From the NCBI GenBank assembly GCA_038093975.1, contig JBBPTG010000074.1:1-64000 (forward strand): DNA of 64,000 nt. Reading direction: 5' to 3'. Made by a program: the position numbers and the translations under genes. Shown here in pieces: positions 48,101 through 58,128 of the stretch. This DNA is from Chalciporus piperatus (taxonomy: Eukaryota > Basidiomycota > Agaricomycetes > Boletales > Boletaceae). The first letter of the stretch is position 1. Each line of letters opens with the position of its first letter. Under the pieces are notes generated by a model, which saw only the letters and a program-made list of their open reading frames with translations, had not been told where the DNA came from and did not search any database.

Positions 48101-48497
48101 TCGACTACCACAACTGGCCCTACTAGTACGCCCACCACTGATGGGTGCACTGGAGCTCTGGCGTGGCAGCGCAACGTGGCTGTACGTCATCCTTGCTTTT
48201 GCCTTTTTGGCGACATACAAGCTAACATATCATTTCGTCGTTCGACCAGTACACAGCCGGTCAGCAGGTTATATACAAGTGCGCAAGGCATGTCATGTGA
48301 GATATCTGACTGACGGTTCCTTTAGTGGCCATCTCTGGACTGCAACGTGGTGGACATATAACGACGTTCCCGGTAGGCCCACGTTCCCATTTCGAGTCTT
48401 CCAACTTCTTTGTTTCTGATAAATTACAGGTGTCGCGGGCGTTTGGACCGACGACGGGGCTTGCGTCACCAGTTCTGCGACCGTCGAGTCAAAGTGA
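45142..48497 (+). CDS. GH18 chitinase-like protein 2: catalytic Glu lost, four CBM5/12 modules
   Basis: Twenty-four exons join in frame. A signal peptide (alternative ATG at 45166) is followed by an 8-nt micro-exon (45324-45331) and the GH18 barrel with YWGQNSHG, AVTLSIGG and VKVYIGAPASSSS. The active-site motif, normally DGxDxDxE, reads DGIDMGIQGG (about 45902-45980): the catalytic Glu is Gln and the assisting Asp is Gly. The QFYNNWCG segment is also altered to DFDNSSCG. After the barrel come four CBM5/12 chitin-binding modules, each built from a 29-nt, a 47-50-nt and a longer exon (46916-47236, 47299-47570, 47640-48181, 48250-48497). Each module has the YTGGQQVTYNG ... LW ... YNDVPGG pattern. 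A Thr/Ser/Pro linker of about 80 residues separates modules 3 and 4. The reading frame is intact, so I infer a secreted multivalent chitin-binding protein rather than an enzyme. Confidence 0.88.
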
Positions 48498-49264
48498 ACG
48501 TGAAGGTTTGTATAACTGAAGAAGATGGTGACGAGGAATGGGATACAGTTGGTCCTGCTCATTTCCGATTACTCCAAGCCATGGTGGAGTCTAGTTCTGT
48601 GTGATGTACATTTCGTTTTCTTGCCAAACGTGTCCCATCCTGAGTGCACAACTGCGCTTGGATTGGGGCGTGATATAGATATTTTCTTGTTGCTGTACTT
48701 GCTCGTCAATGAGCGTCAATGTCATAACAGTGTGCAGCCTTGTGTACACAAGTCACAAGTGCCATGATCAAACTTCCATCAAACTAATATGCCGTGGGTA
48801 CTACGCCTGGATTCGCTCCCCTTGTGGCTCTCCTTCAATGGTTGCTACAACTAATACGATGTCCTGCTCTCGATGAAGTTCGGGTTCCTTCCCCAAAGGT
48901 CTCTTCCGTCAGTGCATGAGCACGGATTCGAACCCACTGACTCCCCATTTTCGATATATCCCGCACCAAGTTACTAGCGTCAACCAAGTCCCTTCTCTTG
49001 CACCCTGGGTGCATTACTCGCTCGACAATGGACTCAATGCCAACTTTACCACCATGTCGATACCAGTGTCGAACTTTCGACGAATACATTTAGTCTCCGG
49101 CCGTCCTCCTTCTAGTCTCCCAAATCCAGACTCTCGATGAGCAGAAGACAGTCGTTCTGCTTATCCTCCTTCCGGATCATCCATCCCTCGCTACGGACTC
49201 GGACACTACCTCTCGAAAATGTCTTGTTTCTCAACTTGGTAGTGATGGAACTGTGTGTTCGAGT
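48498..49264. other. No gene seen
   Basis: 3' flank of chitinase 2 and left flank of a chitinase relic. It contains the 36-bp block 49126-49161 also found at 21012. Confidence 0.4.
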
Positions 49265-49773
49265 TTATGATGCTTTTGACATAGATACTTATTGCCAGTG
49301 GGTCAAAACTCGTATGGCGGTACCCATCCCAACGATACTAGCAGGTGGCAGCAAGATCTCGATTACTACTGCAATGTGAGTCTGAATTACCGTATGACAC
49401 CCTCCGGTCCCGAACTCATAAATGGGCACGCGGACGACAAGACAATACCGTCGACATGATCCGTATGGCCTTCCTCAACTAGTTCAACTCCACAGTTGGC
49501 CTCCCGGGTATAGATCTCGCGAATGTGAGTCCAGACCTCTCCTCCATCGTCTCTACCACACGCATTTACAAACTCGAACTCGGTTCCGGATACGTCGCTT
49601 GTCGTGACAACGCTGGGCAGTCTTGCGCAGGTCCCTACTTCCCGGAACCGCCCTCTTAAACTGTGGCTTCATGGCGTCACAGATCGAGGCCTGTCAGACT
49701 GCTGGCGAGGCTATCACGCCCTCGCTGGACGGGGATGCTTGCACTCGGAATTTGCAGAGCGATCAACAGGGTG
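49265..49773 (+). pseudogene. GH18 chitinase relic C, near-copy of chitinase 5 exons 3-5
   Basis: The segment matches 55560-56070 almost base for base, introns included. Lesions: a Gln codon of FLNQFNS is TAG (about 49479), one C is missing from the TTCCCCGGAACC run (about 49642), shifting the frame, and TLSLGG is changed to TPSLDG. Similarity stops abruptly after GATCAACAGGG at about 49773, and no later exon follows. Confidence 0.85.
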
Positions 49774-51449
49774 CAAGTGGATAGGACGAGGGAGCCACGA
49801 ACCAAATAGCTGACACTGGCAGTATAAACCTCGCGACCCCAGCAAGCAGCCCAAAACGCAACTATGGATATGACGAGGTCTACGACATGATGGTCGAACC
49901 CACAGGAACCCCAAACGATGAGTCGAGGACCGTGCACGCTGTATGGGCGCTGAAGAAGACGGTCAAACAGATACGTCCATGGACGAGACCGCTGCGACGA
50001 TCATAGTTAACGCAAACAAAGAGCAAGACCCACCCAGACACTTACCGGCCATCAGTGATCCAGAACCGGCGAAGTGCGCAGAAATCTTTGGGACCCGAAC
50101 GCCAAGCCGCTCGCGACGCCGAAAGACCACGAGGAACGGGTCCCTACTAGATAATAATACGCCACCGTGATACGACTGAACAGGACGCTTCCACGCAGAC
50201 ACAAACAGGGTATATACAAAGTTTCGGGAAATGTCACGTCAGGGTCGTGCCATTGAAAACTTCTTCCATGAATCCAGAATGGTCAGTGCAGCACTTCAAG
50301 CTTACTCTACTCACCTGGATTGGCATCGTGAAGGTTCAGCGTGAACGCGTGCACGTTGAAATTGACGCTGACGAAAGGTCGTGAGAAGCCTCAGACTCGT
50401 CACCTCAACCCCCACATTCAATCGCACCTGTAGAAAGTTTGCCTAAGTTGGATTAGTCCCCAATCTTGCTGTCAGTTACTCATCGATGCTGCAGGGAAAT
50501 CAAGAATCGAAGGCCGCATACTCGGCTAATACTCACTAGTGATGCACGTTATTGTATTACACTCCCCGTGGTGAGCTCCCTGACCGGCGATGTAATAGAT
50601 TCGACTGATGCGGAATATTCCAATGCCATAGGAAAACCGAGATGGATGCTGAGGGGCATCAATCCCAACGCTCTATCTGCACCGTCTGACACGAGTCCTC
50701 AGCAGTCCCGAATTACTGATTCAGATACACTTCGCTCTGCACTATGCCCCGTTCCCCTTTTTTTTGATACGTCACGAGTTACGAGTCATGCTCAATACGG
50801 CCTTACTGCGGCGACAGCCCATCAGAAGTACGGCCGCATTTCAGGCTGGTGGCGAGAAGGCGTTTGATCCGCCCTTTTGCAGCATACTATGTAGTAAGTA
50901 AACGCATCTGCATTATCAAATGACATGGTAATTCGGTTCGAACAAGGTTCGGACGAGTCGCTGCCAGTCAGCCTGACTCTCATACTTACAATCATAGTGC
51001 ATTTGCCACCGCACAAGGTTTCCTGGATTTTCAAGCAGCACATCATCATCATCAATCCGCATCCTCCTGGTTGCTTCCTGGTATGTACCCGAAACGCGCA
51101 TCTTCGTAAGTGGTGGTCCATAGTACCCACTCCTTCACATAATCGGAGACGGAGAGTCGGAATGAATGCTTCTTTGGTTCGGACGAACCTTGACGTGGTT
51201 CTAGTACGTGGTTAGTGTTTCTCGATCAAATGGAGGAGTCAGTTTATGCTTCAAAAGGGACTCAGGGTTTGACCCGCATCTGAAAGTTGGCTGGGATATC
51301 ATTCCTATTGAAGTATAGATCCTGCTTTCCATTCGGCTGCCGCATCAATTGACGTACATCCACTGTCCAGCCTGAACGAGTCCCTCCAATTACATAGACT
51401 GCCAGTGGTGCCATTGTATAGTGACAACGTCACGCCCTCTGTGGATGGG
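49774..51449. other. No gene seen; ends in the duplicated promoter of chitinase 3
   Basis: No supported gene between 49774 and about 51330. From about 51340 to the ATG the sequence matches the promoter of chitinase 1 (inverse complement of 17640-17800). Confidence 0.45.
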
Positions 51450-51456
51450 TATAAAG
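51450..51456 (+). promoter_or_regulatory. TATA box of chitinase 3
   Basis: TATAAAG in the context GGATGGGTATAAAGCACAATG, 94 bp before the ATG; the same context precedes chitinase 1. Confidence 0.6.
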
Positions 51457-51543
51457 CACAATGATTTCTAGGGAGATCCTCAGAACTCGGATCCCGCTCC
51501 TCTTGACACACACCTCTCTATCTCGTATATTCTGTAGTGCACC

Positions 51544-53667
51544 ATGACCTACTCTCAGTCTGGGACTAGGCTTCGCTCGTTTGCGAGCTTAGCAACGTCC
51601 ACTTTGACTTTGCTGCAGTTAGTCGGTCTGCCCGTAGCTGGTGCTTTCAACATCTCTGCGAACACGAACGTAAGTCCGAGTGGTTTCTCAATGGTGCACG
51701 ACTCCATTCTGATGCCCTGCCCTAGCTCGCTGTGTAAGTCCCGTACACCTCTGCGCCAAACTCCATGGTCGTGAGTCTGATTCGTTTATTATGACGCTTC
51801 TTGATACAGGTACTGGGGTCAGAACTCGTACGGCGCTGCCCATCCCACTGATCCCAGTAAATGGCAGCAACCTCTCGACTACTACTGCAAGGTGAGACTA
51901 ATTGTGTTTCCAACATCACTCACGAAGAATCTGTCGATAGGATGACACCGTCGACATGTTCCCAATCGGCTTCCTCATCGACTTTAACAGCACAGGCGGC
52001 CTTCCCTCTATCAATCTGGCCAACGTAAGTTTATCACGATCCCTTGTACATTCCCAACGAAGCGTTTACACCTCGGATGTAATGCTCGAATCGATCTAGT
52101 CATGTCCAGGCCCTTACTTCCCTGGTACCTCTCTTCTGAACTGTGCCTTCATGGCACCCCAGATCGAGGCGTGCCAGGACAAGGGAAAGGCTGTCACGAT
52201 CTCGCTCGGCGGCGCGACAGGCTCTCCAAATCTCCCAGACGATGAAGCGGGTAAGGCGTTTGCGCACCTCATATGGGACTTGTTCCTTGGAGGGAGGAGC
52301 TCCACGAGACCGTTCGGCGACGCGGTTTTAGATGGGTGAGTCTCTCATGTTTCGTCTTGTGGTGTGAATGGAGATATAAAATACTCATGGTGTTATACGA
52401 AGTATTGATATGGACATCGAGGGAGGCTCTCAGACTGGTTTTGTTGCATTCCTGACGACACTCCGTGGGTTAATGGACGCTAGTCACAAGAAGTGGGTAT
52501 CCAGCTCTCTAAATCGGAATCAAGGATTCTACTCACGATCGTTGTGTTCTGAAGATATTACATCACTGCAGGCAAGTATAAATGAAATGCTCTCTCGTCT
52601 TCCTAAATATCAGGTGACACCTGGTTAGCTCCGCAGTGTTTCTTCCCAGACCATTGGATCGGCACTACACTCGACCACTTCGGCTTTGATGCTGTCTTGG
52701 TGCAATTCTGTGGGTGCTGTATTCAGAGGGGATTTCGTTCGCCTAACCGTCATAGATAACAACTGGTGTGGGCTCCAGAACTACGATAACCCCAATGTAA
52801 GAAGACCCTCTTGTTCATCGCCTATCCTTGCTCACTGATTACACCATAGGCTTGGAACTTTGGTACCTGGTAGGAGCCATCCGACGCTCGTTGATCGGCG
52901 CAATCTAATCCGTGAATCAGGGATAACTGGGCAAAGAATACCTCCCCGAACAAGAACGTGAAGGTCTACATTGGCGCCCCAGCATCGTCCAGCGCTGCGG
53001 GTTCCGGCTACGTCGATGCCACCAGGCTGGCTACTATCCTCAAGGAAACCCAGAGCAAATACAGCTCATTTGGAGGTGCAATGCTGTGGGACATGTCTCA
53101 GGCATACGGTAGGTCTCATCTTCAAGCCGCAGTGCTTGAACAATGCTGACCGAGTACGCCGCAGCCAATGATCGATATGGTGTCGCGGTGAAGAAAGCGC
53201 TAACGGATACAGACGAGGCCAGGATCACTAATGCCAAGATAGCTTCGGGCAATTGCGAGGACCTGTCGTCTTGGAAGTCGAACGTTGTCGTACGTTATCC
53301 CTTCACCACTTTGGAGGGAACTAGTGGCCTAAGATTTTTTTCCCTTCCAGTACTTGGGCGGTGACAGGGTTGCTTATGAGTATGTCCGAGTCATCGTGCA
53401 TCGAAACGACGAGGTTGACGTGGGTTTTCTCACAGCGGTCGTCTCTGGAGTGCCAAGTGGTGGTCGTACAACGAGCTTCCTAGGGGTATGCATTCTAGAT
53501 ATGTTCTTGTTCGACAACTGACGCTAGTGATGGCAGGTGCTGTCGATGCATGGGCTGACAAAGGGGCTTGCGAGACAAGCACCGCAGCCTCCTTGAAGGT
53601 TCAGATCGAAGAAGCGGCCCAGGACTTCTTCGATACCTTCTTCCACGTTGCGTCCTCCGCTTATTGA
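51544..53667 (+). CDS. GH18 class III chitinase 3 with one CBM5/12, intact catalytic motif
   Basis: Fifteen exons join in frame: 51544-51669, the 8-nt micro-exon 51726-51733, 51810-51891, 51941-52024, 52100-52335, 52403-52492, 52555-52571, 52629-52709, 52756-52796, 52850-52869, 52921-53108, 53165-53289, 53351-53379, 53436-53485 and 53537-53667. The signal peptide ends near GLPVAGA. Barrel motifs are YWGQNSYGAA, AVTISLGG, DGIDMDIEGG (full DxxDxDxE, catalytic Glu present), QFYNNWCGL and SFGGAMLWDM. After the barrel one CBM5/12 follows (YLGGDRVAY-DGRLWSAKWWSYNELP). The intron after the 17-nt exon is of GC-AG type (GCAG-GCAAGT). It should hydrolyse chitin outside the cell. It is the closest paralog of chitinase 1, including the promoter. 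Confidence 0.93.
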
Positions 53668-53913
53668 ATGGGGGTTGATGAAAGTTCGATCGGTCCGCCC
53701 GGAGATGAATGCGACTGGTAATATTTCTCGAGATCTGTATGAATGTGTATGATTCCAGTAGTCTGACCGCTCGTGATTGTTGTATGCCTTGATTCCTTCT
53801 TGTTCTTGTTTGCCAAATGTGAGCTCGTATTGTGACTATCACTGGTTCGCGTGAAGAGCCTCTATGATGTAAGCGTGCACAAACTAAGGTGGCGGTGCTC
53901 TCCCCTCTATCCA

Positions 53914-54677
53914 ATGCCGCCAACCAGAACAGCGTCTACGAAGAGAGTGAACACACTTCAGAAGAGGCACAAGACCAAGGGCGCTCCCGTGACAATCCCC
54001 ATAAGTGACACTCCCAAAGATCTTACGCTCTGTACGTACTGGATAATATACCAAAAGTTGATCATAGTCTGTTGTATTAACATGTTCGTAGGCCAGATGG
54101 TGTACCCACTTGACGCGTCTGCACGCTCGGCTTTCAGAAAGTGTGATGGAAAGGTGAGGAACATCTTCAAACGTGCGCCGTTCACTAACCATGGCAACAC
54201 AGAAATTGACCGCACATCAATGGGCCGTGTATGATCTCACACGCAAGATTCCGCGAGGCAGCGTTACGACCTACGGTGCGCTATGTAAGGCGCTTGGAGC
54301 CGGATCAGCGCGTTCAGGTGTGTATGATTCAGTGGAAGCGCGGGGGGACTGATGTCATGACATACGGGATTGTATTTCTAGTGGGCAACGCACTACGACA
54401 TAACCCATTCGCGCCGTTTGTTCCTTGTCACAGAGTTATCGCTTCGAGTCTATATATTGGAGGGTTCTTTGGCGAGTGGGGTACGCTCGGAGCGGACGCC
54501 CAGGCAGGTGCTGCTGAGAAGCAAGGCACATCAGACTCAGAGAAGAAAGTTGGTGGTCAGAATACGAGGGATGCAGGACGCCAGTGTCAAAGGAAGATCG
54601 AGATGCTCGCGGTGGAAGGTGTTGGATTTACGCTTGATGGGTATCTTGCAGACGAGAGTTTGCTTTGGCGGGGATAG
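53914..54677 (+). CDS. MGT1: O6-alkylguanine-DNA alkyltransferase (MGMT/MGT1 type)
   Basis: Four exons (53914-54031, 54092-54153, 54203-54317, 54382-54677) give about 196 residues. The helix-turn-helix region is LTAHQWAVYDLTRKIPRGSV and TTYGALCKALGAGSARSVG. The acceptor-Cys motif PCHRVI follows FAPFV and is intact. Next is GGFFGEWG, then an insertion of about 40 Gly/Gln/Lys-rich residues before RKIEMLAVEGVGF. The protein repairs O6-methylguanine by irreversibly transferring the alkyl group to its Cys. It sits between two chitinase genes and has no functional link to them. Confidence 0.9.
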
Positions 54678-55345
54678 AGATGGAATGTCGTCAGGGGCCC
54701 GAGTGTAGCATATGGCGTGTACGAAGGTATGTTCGTTGTCAAAGTTCGTCGCTATTGGCTCATATTCCTTGAGCGCGTATTTACAGTAATTAGAACTGCA
54801 ACTGTAGCTGTTGATTCCAATAGGCTCTTTCAGAAACAAACCACCACTACCATTTTCTCATTCTGGCGGGTTACGACAGTATTCCATTCAAGTTGATGGT
54901 TCGGAGTGCCTGGAAGTCGTGGAACCGAACAACTTCGACTCTTCCAGTGATACTAAGGGCGAGGTACGTGATGATGACTCGAATATATACATATATCGAA
55001 CCCCGCCTTTTCAGCCAATGAAAAGCGAACGGAACATTGTCAGGTAATCTATGAGCGAGGCATAGATGGCTCAACGTCAACATCTCTCGAAAGTGTCTTG
55101 TTTCTCAACCCGGCACCCTTCGACTTCTTCAATTGTAGACTCCCAAAGTTGATTGCCTGCAATGGAAGCATGACCCTGCATGACCCTGGTGGTCCAGACC
55201 GAAGAAGACTGGTTCTCATAATGTATCGGCACCTGCAACTCGGGACACATAAAATGATGGTTGGGATGGAATCCGGCTCCGAGTTCGACTTGACGCCAAT
55301 CCTCCCTCGCTGTATCGCTCATACCCTCAGTGACAGTGCTAGTCC
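54678..55345. other. No gene seen; promoter side of chitinase 5
   Basis: No supported gene. The block CTCGAAAGTGTCTTGTTTCTCAAC at about 55083 also occurs (one change) at about 49215, before relic C. Confidence 0.4.
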
Positions 55346-56969
55346 ATGATGCTTCAACCTCGGTCCGGTACAGGGCTTCGCTCGATTGCAAGCTTCGCTG
55401 CCTTGACATTCTTACAATTTGTTGGTGCGTTCGACCTCTCTGCGAATTCGAACGTAAGTCTGCGTCGCTGTTCCGGATGATGATTTCTCCCTGACATCCT
55501 ATTCCAGCTCGTTGTGTGAGTCGCACTCTTGCGTGTATGCTTCTGCGCCAAACGCTGTGATTCGAATTTGTGTTCATGATGCTTTTCGACATAGATATTG
55601 GGGTCAAAACTCGTATGGCGGTACCCATCCCAACGATACTAGCAGGTGGCAGCAAGATCTCGATTACTACTGCAAGGTAAGTCTGAATTACCGTATGACA
55701 CCCTCTGATTCCGAACTCATAAATGGGCACGCGGACGACAGGACAGTACCGTCGACATGATCCCTATGGCCTTTCTCAACCAGTTCAACTCCACGGGTGG
55801 CCTCCCGAGTATAGATCTCGCGAACGTGAGTCCAGACCCCTCCTCCATCTTTTCTACTACACATATTTACAAACTCAAACTCGGATCCGAACACGTCGCT
55901 TGTTATGACAACTCTGGGCAGTCCTGCGCAGGTCCCTACTTCCCCGGAACCGCCCTCTTAAACTGTAGCTTCATGGCGTCACAGATCGAGGCCTGTCAGA
56001 CTGCTGGCAAGGCTATCACGCTCTCGCTGGGTGGGGATACTTGCACCCCGAACTTGCAGAGCGATCAACAGGGCGAGGCGTTTGCACACACTATTTGGAA
56101 TCTGTTCCTGGGTGGACAGAGCAATACGCGCCCGTTCGGGAATGCGGTTTTAGATGGGTGAGTGTTTTGTCTGTGTGTCGTGGTGGGAGTGGCTGATGTT
56201 GATATGCAAAGGATTGATCTGGATATCGAGAAAGGGACACAGACGGGATTCACCACGTTTTTGACGACGCTCCGCTCGCTCATGGATGGTGGTAACAAAC
56301 AGTGAGTAGCAGACGCTCTGAGTTGCCCTTTTGAACTCTACTCACGATTGCGGTTCTCTGAAGGTACTATATCACCGCAGGTATGTGCAATCGTCCGCTT
56401 TGTCTCCCCGAAAATTGCTCAAGTAACCGGTTAGCTCCCCACTGTGCTTACCCCGATAGCTCAATCAGCAACACGCTGAACGCCTTTTCGTTCGATGCTA
56501 TCTTTGTTCAGTTTTGTAGGTCCTTCCATCTGGAGGGCGTTCATGAGCTCAATCGTCACAGATAACAACTGGTGCGGGCTCAACAACTATGAAAACTCAA
56601 ACGTAAGTCGTTCCTATCGTCGCGCTCCCTGACTCACCTTATTCTACACAAGGACTGGGACTTTGGTACATGGGATAATTGGGCCAAGAACACATCACCG
56701 AATAAGAATGTGAAAGTTTATATCGGTGCTCCAGCCTCTTCGACGGCTGCAAGTTCTGGGTATGTCAATGCCTCGATGATGAACACTGTCATATCGAATA
56801 CGAGAAACAAGTACTCTTCTTTCGGGGGGGTGATGCTGTGGGATATGTCTGAGGCCTATGGTTCGTGCTTTTCTTTGATCTGGGATGTTAGCCCGGTTCT
56901 GACCAGAACGTGACAGTCAATGGTCGGTATGACGTTACGGTAAAGAATGCGCTCACGAGCGGGCTATGA
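55346..56969 (+). CDS. GH18 class III chitinase 5, catalytic motif intact, no CBM
   Basis: Eleven exons: 55346-55453, the 8-nt micro-exon 55508-55515, 55595-55676, 55742-55825, 55922-56157, 56212-56301, 56364-56380, 56435-56515, 56562-56602, 56653-56860 and 56917-56969. The signal peptide is short (LTFLQFVGAF) and an in-frame ATG at 55349 is an alternative start. Motifs are YWGQNSYGGT, AITLSLGG, DGIDLDIEKG (complete), QFYNNWCGL and SFGGVMLWDM. Compared with chitinases 1-3 the intron between TW and DNW is absent, so two ancestral exons are fused. The 96-nt intron 55826-55921 is stop-free and in frame, so intron retention would add 32 residues. The protein ends right after the barrel (NALTSGL). 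The gene is convergent with the SDR gene, only 44 bp apart. Confidence 0.92.
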
Positions 56970-57013
56970 GTGTTGCGGTAGTCTATCGAGGTTTGTTGAG
57001 GTGCCTTGTGTGT

Positions 57014-57985
57014 TTAAATATCCTCCGGCTTGTTCAGAAGCCTTCCTTCCATTCCCCCTTCAACCATCAACACCTGACCAGTGACATGACCAGATATGGT
57101 CGACGATGATTGGACCACGATCTGGGTCGCGATGTCAAAAGGTACCGCGATCTTCTTGAGCGGCATCCTGTTCTTGATTCAGTCATGTTCACACAGAGTG
57201 ACGTAACACCCACGTTGCGAGAGCGCTGTACCGAACATCCGGGTTCAAGAGCGAAATCTCAGCCATTGGCGTGTACACCCATCCTGGCGCGACAGTATTG
57301 ACCCTTCCTTTCGGCGCGATTTTGACGATCTCGTTCTTGAGCGTCATAGTGAGACCATACATCATACCGCTCTTCGTGACCGCATAGTCTGCATGACCAG
57401 CCTCTCCATATTTACCAGCCGTACTTCCAACGAGCACGATCGCTGCCTTGTCTTTTGCATCCTCGGAAGCAGTCCTGAGATGTCTGAGGTACTCTCGGCA
57501 GACGAGGAAGGCGGAGGTGAGGTTTGTGTTGATGATCCGATTCCATCGCGAGAGGGACATATCAGCGACGGGTACGTCCTCCACATCTGCCACCGCATGG
57601 TTCACAACCACGACCTGAACCGGACCATGGGGTCCCTTGGAGAGTTTGTTAAAGAGATCGATCGCGGAGGGTTCGGAGGAGAGATCAGATTGGACGATCT
57701 GAAGGGTGGGGTAGGTTTGCGAGAGCGCCTCGAGAGGGGCACGTTGGGAGTTGTAATGTGCCGTCACGTTAGCACCAACGGCTGGATTAAAAGGATGGAA
57801 TCGGTCTTGGAGATCTAGAATCTGGACCTGGGACTCACCGCAGAAGAGTTTGGCCGTTTCAAGACCAATACCACCGCTCGCGCCTTCAAATGTGCGCGTG
57901 TTAGTGATGGCCGTGATGGAAGATCAGCGGAATCAGGGTTCTTACCTGTTATGAGAACGTGTACAGATTTGAGCCCGAGATCCAT
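57014..57985 (-). CDS. Short-chain dehydrogenase/reductase
   Basis: Four exons (57985-57946, 57883-57839, 57781-57232, 57167-57014) give 262 residues. The start MDLGLKSVHVLITGASGGIG contains the Rossmann TGxxxGIG motif across the first splice. VVVNHAVADVED is the NNAG-like strand. The catalytic triad is Ser of VGSTAGKYG with YAVTKSG (YxxxK), and the NTVAPGWVYTPM segment follows. The C-terminus GQVLMVEGGME is typical. It is an NAD(P)-dependent oxidoreductase of unknown substrate. It shares a 143-bp divergent promoter with the epoxide hydrolase. Confidence 0.92.
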
Positions 57986-58128
57986 CGCGCGTGCTTCTCC
58001 CGAGGATGATGTTGATCCGTTGTTGCACCGCCACAATCTGTGGTAGTGAACTTGGTTCCAACGATCCCCAGAAATTCTAACTCCGTGATATATAAACAAG
58101 GTCCGTCTTCACCTCTTTCTCCGTCTCA
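57986..58128. promoter_or_regulatory. Divergent promoter of SDR and epoxide hydrolase
   Basis: 143 bp separate the two ATGs. TATATAAA at 58089-58096 lies 33-40 bp before the hydrolase ATG. Shared control hints that the two enzymes act together, but this is inference. Confidence 0.55.

Noticed and set aside
48900..48960. Possible minus-strand tRNA (GGTTCGAATCC-like T-loop)
   Set aside because: The flanking bases do not form a T-stem and no acceptor or anticodon arms could be drawn.
55077..55730. 217-codon minus-strand open frame
   Set aside because: It is antisense to the first exons and introns of chitinase 5; its frame has no recognisable content.
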